From the NCBI GenBank assembly GCA_017654935.2, contig CM065684.1:55232781-55296780 (forward strand): 64,000 nucleotides of DNA. Reading direction: 5' to 3'. Made by a program: the position numbers and the translations under genes. The DNA is from Phymorhynchus buccinoides. Taxonomy: Eukaryota > Mollusca > Gastropoda > Neogastropoda > Raphitomidae. Positions 1 to 11,500 of the stretch are shown one piece after another. How positions within the stretch are numbered: the stretch's first letter is position 1; each line of letters starts with the position of its first letter. The notes below the pieces were generated by a model. That model made no database searches. It saw only the letters and a list, made by a program, of their open reading frames with translations, and was not told where the DNA came from.

Positions 1-65
1 GTTGGTTTATTAGTTAGTTAGTTGAGGTATAATGCAATAGGCCTATGAACGTCGAGTGTGTGCGT

Positions 66-68
<3 letters not shown>

Positions 69-161
<93 letters not shown>
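69..161. repeat. (CT)n microsatellite
   Basis: Uninterrupted dinucleotide CT run of about 90 bases. Confidence 0.95.
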
Positions 162-163
<2 letters not shown>

Positions 164-550
164 GCTTCTGGTGAATGGTAAGTGGGTGTCAGTAAAATCT
201 TGCTACTGATTTCTTCTTCATGGAAGAAGAACGTTTATTGATTAGGCTGTGAACTTTTCCTACAGTTTTATGGTCTGGAAAAAAAAGGGGGAGGGGGGCA
301 GACGTTCTGTAGCAAGGTTAACACACCAAGAGAAAGAAAAGAACATAAAAAAAAGTATAGCCTTGGGGTAAAGCTGACAGTAAGTCCCAGCCACTGACAA
401 AAAACTCCAACGACACTGGCATTGCGCCCAATGGGAAAGCTGACAGGCTTGATGAAGAAAAGCTTCGTCTCTGAACTGCCAGAACGAAAAATGATCTATA
501 TGCTTTGATTCTATGTATCTGTCTGTGTGGCAGTCTGAGTATCTGAGTCT
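162..550. other. No gene seen
   Basis: Low-complexity intergenic DNA. The short open frames here are not supported by codon use, splice signals or homology. Confidence 0.5.
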
Positions 551-985
551 GATGATCATCGTCAACTTGATGGTGTTGATGATACACCCTTTCATTGTCT
601 GTGAAAAGCCGAAAATGACCGTCAACCTTGATGGTGTTGAGGATACACCCTGTCATTGTCTGTGAAGAGCCGAAAATGACCGTCAACCTTGATGGTGTTG
701 ACGATACACCCTTTCATTGTCTGTGAAGAGCCGAAAATGACCGTCAACCTTGATGGTGTTGACGATACACCCTGTCATTGTCTGTGAAGAGCCGAAAATG
801 ACCGTCAACCTTGATGGTGTTGAGGATACACCCTGTCATTGTCTGTGAAGAGCCGAAAATGACCGTCAACCTTGATGGTGTTGACGATACACCCTTTCAT
901 TGTCTGTGAAGAGCCTAAAATGACCGTCAACCTTGATGGTGTTGACGATACACCCTTTCATTGTCTGTGAAGAGACGAAAATGCT
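550..985. repeat. 60-bp minisatellite, about 7 copies
   Basis: The unit contains GACCGTCAACCTTGATGGTG and repeats every 60 bases with few substitutions (for example CCTGTCATT versus CCCTTTCATT). Sixty is a multiple of three, which explains the open frames across it. Confidence 0.93.
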
Positions 986-1095
986 CGTAAAAACAGCCAC
1001 TTTCGAAAAATATATCAACATTTTTATGTTGTATTTTTGTAAATGACTGACTTTCGTATTTGACTGAAACAAACACAGAAAATGCGCTTTGCTTT

Positions 1096-1221
<126 letters not shown>

Positions 1222-1879
1222 CCTTTCATTTCAAACCATCTCTCAATTCATCCATCACCCCCACCCACCCGTACCACACACATACACATAATCCCTCTTT
1301 CTTTCACCCCTATGCCGTAAAGTACCTTGCATAAACTGTACTTCTCTAGTAAACGCCCGCCCTCAACATTGGTGGGTGCATAGGGTAGAGTACCTTGTAA
1401 ACAGAGCCAGGCTGTGCTTGTAAATGCCCATCCCCTACTTTGAAGCAAATTTCGTGCATAGGATAAAATATCTCACTCCCATCAGAAATCACGCAACAAG
1501 CAATTCACTCAGAGCAATCAGAGGCCATGTATCACTAATCGATCGTACTTAGTCCAAGGATCAGTTGAGCTAATCCACCCTAATCCCCCAGATCTCGTTA
1601 GGGATTAACCTCTTATCACCTTTCCCTGATACAATCTTTTTCTTACAATGTAAACTGTGTGCTGTTTGCGCAGTCGGTTACGTAATAATGTGTCCTCGTC
1701 GCTTTGTGTTCTCGTCTCTATGTGTCACCAATGTTGTCTCTGTGTGTCCCTGTCTTGATATGTCCCCGTTCTATGTCTTCCCATCTCTGTGTCCCTGTCT
1801 CTATGCGCGCCCTTCTTATATCTTTCTGTCTCTATAATATGTGCCCCCTAACCCTAACCCTAATCCTGACCCGATTAAA

Positions 1880-3480
1880 TCATAGAGATGTGGACACATA
1901 CAGATAAGGGATACATAGAGACGAGGACACATAGAGACGGGGACATATAGAGACAGGGGCTCAAGGACTATGACACATACAGATGGGGACACATAAAGAC
2001 AAGGGATACCTAGAGACGAGGACACATAGAGATGGGGACATATAGAGACGGAGGCTCAAGGAGAGTGGCACATAGAGACAGGGCACATTCAAACAGGATG
2101 TACGTAGAGACAGAGGACACATAGAGACGGGGCACATTCAAACAGGATGTACTTAGAGACAGAGGACACATAGAGACGGGACACATTCAAACAGGATGTA
2201 CTTAGAGACAGAGGACACATAGAGACGGGGCACATTCAAACAGGATGTACCTAGAGACAGAGGACACATAGAGACGGGGCACATTCAAACAGGATGTACT
2301 TAGAGACAGAGGACACATAGAGATGGGGCACATTCAAACATGATGTACCTAGAGACAGAGGACACATAGAGACGGGGCACATTCAAACAGGATGTACTTA
2401 GAGACAGAGGACACATAGAGATGGGGTACATTCAAACAGGATGTACTTAGAGACAGAGGACACATAGAGATGGGGCACATTCAAACAGGATGTACCTAGA
2501 GACAGAGGACACATAGAGACGGGGCACATTCAAACAGGATGTACCTAGAGACAGAGGACACATAGAGATGGGGTACATTCAAACAGGATGTACTTAGAGA
2601 CAGAGGACACATAGAGATGGGGCACATTCAAACAGGATGTACCTAGAGACAGAGGACACATAGAGACGGGGCACATTCAAACAGGATGTACCTAGAGACA
2701 GAGGACACATAGAGACGGGGCACATTCAAACAGGATGTACTTAGAGACAGAGGACACATAGAGACGGGACACATTCAAACAGGATGTACCTAGAGACAGA
2801 GGACACATAGAGACGGGGCACATTCAAACAGGATGTACCTAGAGACAGAGGACACATAGAGACGGGGCACATTCAAACAGGATGTACTTAGAGACAGAGG
2901 ACACATAGAGACGGGGCACATTCAAACAGGATGTACTTAGAGACAGAGGACACATAGAGACGGGGCACATTCAAACAGGATGTACTTAGAGACAGAGGAC
3001 ACATAGAGACGGGGCACATTCAAACATGATGTACTTAGAGACAGAGGACACATAGAGACGGGGCACATTCAAACAGGATGTACTTAGAGACAGAGGACGC
3101 ATAGAGATGGGGCACATTCAGACAGGGGATACTTAGAGATAGCTAGAGGACACATAGAGATGGGGTACATTCAAACAGGATGTACTTAGAGACAGAGGAC
3201 ACATAGACGGAGAAATATAGAGACAGGGGCTCAAGGACTACGACACATAGAGATGGGGACACATAAAGACAAGGGATACCTAGAGACGAGGACACATAGA
3301 GACGGGGGCTCAAGGAGAGTGACACATAAAGACGGGGCACATGCAGACAGGGGATACCTAGAGTCAGAGGGTACATAGAGACAGGGGACATATAGATAGC
3401 AGAATGAGTGACAATTAGAAACGGGGCACATATAGAAGCCGTGAGTGCCTAGAGACAAGGGACACAGGGACGGGTGCATG
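1880..3480. repeat. 49-bp minisatellite with diverged flanks
   Basis: The core at about 2080-3200 is roughly 22 copies of a 49-base unit (AGAGACAGAGGACACATAGA, then GACGGGGCACATTCAAACAG, then GATGTACYT). The flanks at 1880-2080 and 3200-3480 are degenerate relatives (ACATAGAGACGGGGAC). Nothing coding is supported. Confidence 0.93.
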
Positions 3481-3825
3481 TTGGTATGACCCCGCAGAGT
3501 CCGAGAGTATCTAGCACGTGGTGCTGGTTGCTGGAAGGGTCCTGCTTTTTCCATAGATACAGCTGGCTGTCGGCTCACTGTTGTGTCTGGCTGCTCGCTG
3601 GTCTAGACGGATTTCTCTTATACTAAAGCCGTGTAGACGTCTGCCGTAAGCTTACGTTCTCACCAAGTCTGTGCGTTGAGCTCGAGTCTGTGGTGAGAGA
3701 GCCTGATTTATAGTTCTGTGGGCATCTGAGGGTGTCTTTTTCTTCCACTGGGATTGCCGATTGTGTGCCTGTTCTGTTAAAGGTAGATTCTTGTTCATGT
3801 ACTAATCTATTGTTGTTGTTGCTGT

Positions 3826-4190
3826 TATCAAGACTTCAAGTGGGAGCAAAGAAAACATTCGATTCATCAACTTTTAAACATTCAGCTTGCCGTTTTCGGA
3901 ATTTCGGATCGGATTGAGCTATCCATTCTTTTTTGTTGTTATAAAGACTTCAAGTGGCAGCAAAGAAAACATTCGATTCAACTTTTAAGCAATCAACTTG
4001 ACGTTTTAGGCCTTTCGATTTTCTCGGATAAAGATAGGCCTATCCATTCTTTTTTTGTTATTGTTATATAACATCAAGACTTCAAGTGGCAAGAAAGAAA
4101 ACATTCAATTCATCAACTTTTAAACAATCAGCTTGACGTTTTAGGCCTATTGATTTTCTTCGGATATAGCTATCCGTTCTTCGTCTCTTT
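3826..4190. repeat. Degenerate tandem repeat, 3 copies of about 110-135 bp
   Basis: Each copy contains AAGACTTCAAGTGG, AAAGAAAACATTC and a GACGTTTTAGGCCT-like block, starting near 3830, 3940 and 4075. Confidence 0.8.
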
Positions 4191-4309
4191 TTTTAAAACA
4201 CAGAAATTGCTGTTTTGTATCTTGAACCGTTCTCTAAAATCGAGAATTGCAGCTTTATAATAGAATAGGATAGACATAATGCCTGGCATGTGTATTGGAA
4301 GATTGCTTT

Positions 4310-4490
4310 GTCAGTGGAGTGGAACTTCCCTATTAAGACCTTCCCTACTGAGATGTGACGCAAAAACAATTTCACCAATTTTCCCCACTTCTCATCCGAG
4401 GTACTGAGTGTCTACCTCCCTATTAAACCCCCTCCCTTTTAACTAATTTTGGCTGGTTTTCGTGGTCATATTAAGGAGCTTTCATTGTAA
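4310..4490. mobile_element. Degenerate MITE of the CAGTGGAACCTC family
   Basis: Left end GAGTGGAACTTCCCTATTAA and right end AAGGAGCTTTCATTGTA resemble the imperfect inverted ends of the better copies at 33503, 36411 and 45230. This copy is old. Confidence 0.5.
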
Positions 4491-4794
4491 AAAAAATTTA
4501 AACTTTACAGGCATCAGAATAGTCAGAAGTCTAATCCTCTGAAAACCGCAGTACAAGGGCAGTACAGGCCCAGACTGTACAGGGGCAACATTGAAATCAG
4601 TTCCCAACATGATGACCAAAAAGGCTTAATGCAGTGAGAAATCACTTTAAAATGCTGTTTGACAGAAAGTATTACGCTCACTAAAAAGTCAAAATCTGTG
4701 ACAGTAGAAGCCAATCCTGTTAGAAATTCATAATCCTGTGAAATTTGCAAAATCCTCTGACAGCTCTGATGCCTGCTTCCTGTTGTTTTGTTCT

Positions 4795-5118
4795 TCTGCG
4801 TTCCCAGGCCATATGGCCATAATGGGTAAGGTACGTATGTGTCCGGTTTTCAGTTTTCACTGGTCTCCCTGTTGCATACAGCCGACACATTCCGATTCCG
4901 GAGGAGCTCAAAGGAGAACAATTATTTGGAAGATTTTTTTATGAAAAAAGGCAGGAGAATGGGCCAATAAGTCAGAAAGATAACATATGACAGAAAGCAA
5001 AGGGAAAAGGCAGAGTTAAAGAGAGTGGCAGATAAGAGGAAGTTACAAGCACAGAACTTCCAGAAGGTAGGGGAATTATTTTATTTTTTATAAAAGACCC
5101 TCCAGTATTCCCACGGAT
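4795..5118 (+). repeat. Dispersed repeat family D1, copy 1
   Basis: Shares GGCAGGAGAATGGGCCAATA, GAAGTTACAAGCACAGAACT, TCCAGAAGGT and a CCCACGG end with copies at 32395, 45955 and 58200. All four lie on the plus strand. No coding potential and no clear inverted ends are visible; it may be a SINE or a non-autonomous element. It ends about 15 bases before the exon at 5134. Confidence 0.8.
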
Positions 5119-5133
5119 ACATTTTGTTAACAG

Positions 5134-5317
5134 CGGTGTGGGAGAAGCGGACATGCTGGAGTTGCCTGAGCTGCCGATGCAGGGTGGCCGCCAGACGCCC
5201 ATGGGCATGGTGAGGCCGTCTTCCCCGGGAGGACCCACAGAGCGCCTCTCCAGACCTCGATCCAGGGCCAGCAGGCCCCCCATGACCGCCCGGGCTTACA
5301 CCGACATGGGCATGCAG
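5134..5317 (+). CDS. Unnamed gene, exon a
   Basis: Acceptor TTTTGTTAACAG is followed by an open frame (GEADMLELPELPMQ, then a Ser/Arg/Pro-rich stretch, ending YTDMGMQ), then a strong donor CAG|GTGGGT. It ends in phase 0. The exon is markedly GC-rich against its flanks. Confidence 0.7.
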
Positions 5318-8300
5318 GTGGGTCTGGTCTAATCCGTCACCCAGCAGCAGCCTCTTGCCCCAGCCCATCTCTTCCCTAGTCCATCCAACGGTCACTTCAC
5401 TATCTTTCCAGTAGCAGCCCCTTGCCCCATCCCATCTCTTCCCTTGTCCATCCAACTGTCACATCACTATCTTTCCAGTAGCAACCCCTTGCCCCAGCCC
5501 ATCTCTTCCCTTGTCCATCCAACTGTCACTTCACTATCTTTCCAGTAGCAGCCCCTTGCCCCATCCCATCTCTTCCCTAGTCCATCCAACGGTCACTTCA
5601 CTATCTTTCCTGTAGCAGCCCCTTGCCCCATCCCATCCCTTCCCTAGTCCATCCAACGGTCACTTCACTATCTTTCCAGTAGCAGCCCCTTGCCCCATCC
5701 CATCTCTTCCCTTGTCCATCCAACTGTCACTTCACTATCTTTCCAGTAGCAGCCCCTTGCCCTAGCCCATCTCTTCCCTTGTCCATCCGACTGTCACTTC
5801 ACTATCTTTCCAGTAGCAGCCCCTTGCCCCAGCCCATCTCTTCCCTTGTCCATCCAACTGTCACTTCCCTCCTCTTCTACACAACGCTGCCTTTTCCATA
5901 CCACTATTCAACAATTAACTGTACTCCTGCATGACCAACAACGCCATCATAATACAAACACATACATACTCTGCGAACGAAACAATGCTGAATGGGGAAG
6001 CAAATTGAAATGCATTTGTACAAAATGAACAAATGTTCCACGTGAAATGCTTATGATTCTGTCTTTAAACTCAATGTTTTCTCTAAGTATAATTATTATG
6101 CTTTAAAAAAATATATGAATGGCTATACGTAGACCCTATGTTAATTGTGGCCATGTTTTTTATTGCTTTGATTTTCAGCCCAGCCACGAGCACAACCCCT
6201 ACACAGACATCGACCCAGTCAACAAACACTACTACTACCGCCTGTGGAGAAAGGACCCTCCAAAGCCGCAGAAACCCATGTAAGACATGCAGACATCATT
6301 ATACACTTAGAGACAGTCAGAAAGCGGGGCAAACATGGGACCGAAACTGTGAAAGTCCAAATTCAGCTATTTTCTAATGGTTTAGGAGCAAGTGTTCAGC
6401 TTTTCCTTCTAATATATACTACTGTGTTTATCAAATGTCATGTTCTATCTAATTTCCACTGGTTAACGGTTCCTATATTACCAAAATGTCTTAAAATCAA
6501 GAAAAGATAAAGAAAATTACCAATTTTTATATTGATCGTTATCTGTTCTGTTAGAGTATCGAGAAACAATTTGTTGTTTTAAACTTGTGAATTCTATCCC
6601 AGCCTGAAAATGGTAACATCCTTGTCTGTTTAAAAAAAAGAAGAAGAAAAAAGCACACACGCACACACAGCACACACACACGCACGCACGCACGCGCACA
6701 CGCACACGCGCACACACACACACATCATTAGCAACACATTTGACAAGAAATGCAAAGACAATGAAAATGCCATTGCAGACGATCATTTCTTAATTTAATT
6801 CTTTGTGATTTATTTTGCTCAGCTACAGAGAAGGTCGTCTGGGCAGTCCGTGGAGACATATCAAAGCCTGCATCAACAACGCTGGCAACCATCTAGTCTT
6901 CATCGATGGTGAGTATAGAATGAAGTGAGGAAGGAAGTGGCAGAGTGGTTAAGACGTTCGCCTGACAACTTAAATGTGTGAGTGACCCGGGTTCGAATCC
7001 TGGCCTGACCCCACCCTTTCTTTCTAGTTCGACAGGAACATCTAACTGAACATTGAGTCCTTCGGATGGGGACTTAAAGCTAGTCTGACCCGTGCACTTT
7101 ACGCACGTAAAAATCCCACGGCAGTTAAAAGTCGATAACAGCAGGGAGAAAGGTACCATCAAATCAGAACAGAATTTTTTTGAAGAAATCAGCTTACTTT
7201 TTTGCTTTCATTTTCTTTTTTTATGGCACCATCAAATCAGAAGAGAACTCCTTTTGTTCCCCAGAGAGCACGTTTGAGCCACCCAACTTTTCACTTTTTT
7301 GCTTTGCATTTTGTTCTTGTAGGCACCATCAAATCAGAAGAGAACTTCTTCTACCCGCCAGAGAGCACGTTTGAGCCACCCAACTTTTCTGTTTTGTATT
7401 TTGTTCTTGTAGGCACCATCAAATCAGAAGAGAACTACTTCTACCCGCCAGAGAGCACGTTTGAGCCACTCAACTTTTCACTTTGTATTTTGTTCTTGTA
7501 GGCACCATCAAATCAGAAGAGAACTACTTCTACCCGCCAGAGAGCACGTTTGAGCCACCCAACTTTTCGCTGTACATCTCGCCCCGCCTGGCCCCCACCC
7601 CGAGGCGCCAGACCTCGGTGCCAGCCACCCGGTCGGCGGGCAGCGGGTACCTACAGAGGGCCAAGCAGGGCTTCAAGTACTGGCCCCAGGAAAGCAAACC
7701 CATCGACTGTAAGTAGCTGGGGAAAACAACGAAAAACAAACACAAAAAAGTCATACATACACGGGTGCTTCTCTTCAGGCTTACATGAATTCAGTGTTTT
7801 ACAGTGGCCTCTGCCTGGAGTTGATTTTTTTTTTAAAGAAGATATTGAGTAGCAATCTCCATTTCCATGGGTGCAACTCTTTCAGTTTCACACTGATTTT
7901 AGGTTGTTGGTTTTTTACCAGAAACTGAACTTCAGGTTTTTTATTTAAATTCATTAAAAAAAATAATCGACCACAAGCAATTTGGGGCGTTTTTGAACTT
8001 GGTTGTTCTGTCCCGGAATTCTCTCTCAGGGAACCTTTAAAACACCATGGTGATGCCATACATATTGTTTTCAAAGGCAATGTAATCAGTTTACAAGGCT
8101 TATCAGACTCAAACTGTCTCTGCCCATCATTTTACAAGTTCTACTGTTTTAATTCTAATTTGTTCTTGTGTCTTTTCACACCAATGTCTGTGAGTGCACG
8201 ACTCGGTTTTGAATTTAAACCCCTAATTCTCTGAACCTTCCAGGTAACAGTTGTTTGAGTAAGAGAGTGACAACTCCTTTGAGGTTTCCTAACAAGGCTA

Positions 8301-8474
8301 ATGAGTTCAACCCAAATGGTTGTCTTCTCTCTCTCTAACATTTGCATTTGCTTTTTTTAAAAATCAAGTTTCTTTCTTTTAGTTCTTGAAATGAATCGTT
8401 GAGATTTTATTAGCAAAATTATTAAAAAAAATTAAAGCATGCGATGATTTCATTATGTGGAATATTTGAATCTG

Positions 8475-8509
<35 letters not shown>

Positions 8510-11500
8510 GAACTTTTTAAATCAAGAAAAATAATTTTTACTATTTTTGGTTTTAAATTGTATTTTTGCTTTGAATTGGATACATGAATCAAGAATAGGT
8601 TTAACATGTTTATGAGAAGAAGAAAAAACCTACTTCATTGCTGAAATGTCGTTATTTATGTTTCCTCAAAAGTGAATGATGTGCTCACTTTTAACAATCA
8701 TGCAATGTTCTTTTTAAAATGTTTGCGCAGTTAATGATGGATTTAATCGCTAATAATAATAAAACATAATGGCTACAAATGTTCATTTGAATTATCATTT
8801 TATGTCAGTACTTTGTATAGTTCATGGATATACCACAGATATTTATGTGCAGATTACCGTTACAGCAGTTATTGAAACCTGCCTTGGTATGCCGCTTTCA
8901 TCTCCCCCACCCCACCCTACACTCCCTTTTCTTTTGGGTCTCAGGGGTCTTTCCCTATATTCAGATTTTGATTTAATCTCCATCCAACATATCAAATATA
9001 TTCTCTATTTCTTGCATGCTTTTTTTCCCCAAGTGTAGTTACAGTTGTTGATATATGCAGTATTAATGAGCATGTACAATGTAGGTTCTAACTGAATTAT
9101 TTTATTTACCACTATGACTCACATAATCACTTATTATAAAAAAGATAACTTTTCATTTCTTATATTAATAGAATACCTAGAATAAAAATAATCTACCTGT
9201 GATTAGCCTTGCTGCTGTAGGATTAGTAGTAACTGTTTACATCCATCGCAATCAAACATTTTTATTAGTGTGTATATCAACTGTCAGACATTCTCGTTTC
9301 TTTTGTAAACTGTTCTGCTCTGTTTGCTTCTTACTCCATCTAACCTTTGTATCCCAACTCTAAAAAAGATGGGTGTTTAATGCATCTTACTTTCATTATT
9401 GTGCTGTGTTAAATAAAATTACTGACACCCAATTGAAGAAAATAAAATATATATATATATTTGATATTGAAACTTTTTTATCTGTACCATCTTTTTCAAG
9501 AATGGTCAAATGAAAATATGTGTCATGACTAAATTCTGCCCAGTATTGTGAATAAAAACTGCATGTTTTTCTTCAAGTGTGGTGACGATACTAGTCAATG
9601 CTTGCTTTTGATCACAAAATATTAAAAGCAAAAACAAACAACTACAAAACCATGGTCAGCAATAATAGCTTTTACTTTTGGCAGTATTGTGGCTTAAAAT
9701 AATTTGTTGTATGTCCAGAAAAAAAGTTTAGATAAAGATGACACATTTTGCACTTGACGCGCGATGTAAGATAGATTTGTTCCCTTCTGGTTTGGCTACA
9801 AATGGTGGATTTTTATTAATCCCTACTATCTATTTAACTTAATACTTACCAACACCTGAAACAACTGCATTAGCGTTAAGCGACCTGGAGCTATACCATA
9901 GCATATAGAAAAACGAAAGTAGGCATCTGGCCTTGACCCCTAGCCGGATGTGGGGCGGGAGTGATCCCCCCTTACCGGTCTAGCAGTGGCTAGGCCAATG
10001 AGCGCCTACTTCCGCCATTACAAAATTTTACAGGAAGCATCTTTATTAGTGAGGGAGGATACAAGGGAGGGTACCTCGTTTGTTTCAGGTGTTGGTAAGT
10101 ATTAAGTTAAATAGATAGTAGGGATTAATAAAAATCCACCAATCTACTTTAACCATACTGTACCAACACCTGAAACAACTGCAGATTACCAAAGCGGAGG
10201 AGGGTAGATGCTTCAGTACCCCAACCCAACGCGTGAGAGCGAGACCTGGGCGCTTTTTCCCTTAGGGGGTTTAAAAAAAGTGGTAATTCCACTAGACCCC
10301 CTTCCCAAAAAGCCCCGAGTAACCCCTTTTACTCCTTTAGCCTATATGCGGCTTTAGAAAGGGAAGGTAAAAGGCCTGCTCCAAATATTGCCCCAAAACA
10401 TCATTGCAATGATATACCCACTAAAGTACCATAGGGGGAGTCGTTGGGAGCTTGTCTCCGTACTGACGGTCTAGACGGAGACGGCGGTCTGGGCAACAAC
10501 TATCTTCCCGGGAGACCAAACTTTCCTGATAGAGAAAGCGTCGCCTTCGTTCCCGGCCTCGATGTCTCGGAGGTCGAGCTGAAGGAACGTGTCGCGCGAC
10601 CTCCAAAAGCTTAGAGAAGCTTAGTTCCGGAAAGGAGAAGCCCGAAGGCCCCGACCGGACAGAGAAAACGGTCCGAACCGTCGGGGCCGAGGACGGAACG
10701 AAAGATGGAGATGCGAACCAGAGGCGAGGGAACGCCGCCTAGCTGATTCTAAGCCCCAAATTCTGGTAGAAAGATCAAGGTGACCGAAGAGTACTCATCC
10801 GAGAACTCTATGACGCAGGCCAGGACGCTGAGAGCATGAAGACCGCCGATCCTTCTGGCTGAAGCTACCAGAAAAAAAAAAACCGGTTCAGAGAGTGAGA
10901 AGCTTGAAGCTAATTGTAGCCAGGGGTTCACATAAAACTCTCAATAAGGTAAGAATCAGAAACACGACCGACTGAGGGACTCGAGAAGTCCTGGCAGGAG
11001 CTTGGAGGAGGACCGCGTCCAAGAAGAGAGACAGGGGTGACGTACAGAAAAGCCATGGCCAAGGAAATCGTAGTGATGAAGGCTGCTCTGTACCCCGAAA
11101 GGGTCCGGGCAGAGAAATTTCCAGACTCGTGAAGAAAACGCCAAGAGTTCTACAGACTGTACGTAGAAGGTCTTAACGGATCGTACTTCCTGTCACCACC
11201 GAAGACGAACCGAACGAAAGAGTCCTGGAAAAATCCAGGAAGGCATCTCAGGAAAGAACATGGCTGACTAAAAAAGCAGCCAGGAGATGACAAACCCCGC
11301 ATGGAGTCACCTAGAGCAGCCAAGGCCGATACAAAACGGACTATGAGTGGCCGGACCGGGCCACCACACGCTGCTACGCCCTTTCGACCGGAAAAAATAT
11401 CGATCGAAGTGGCGAGACTGAGTCAAAAACAAATTGGCCCACATTTGGACAAGACTTGTTCAGAATGACGGGCAAGCAAAGGACCGACGACGGGAAGACA

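Noticed and set aside
550..985. CRISPR-like array
   Set aside because: Units are contiguous 60-base repeats without unique spacers, in animal DNA.
1700..3580. Frames rich in CVPVSMCPRLYVS
   Set aside because: Translations of the 49-base minisatellite and its flanks.
6937..7010. Possible tRNA gene
   Set aside because: A and B boxes are present but the acceptor stem does not pair and a SINE body follows; called a SINE.
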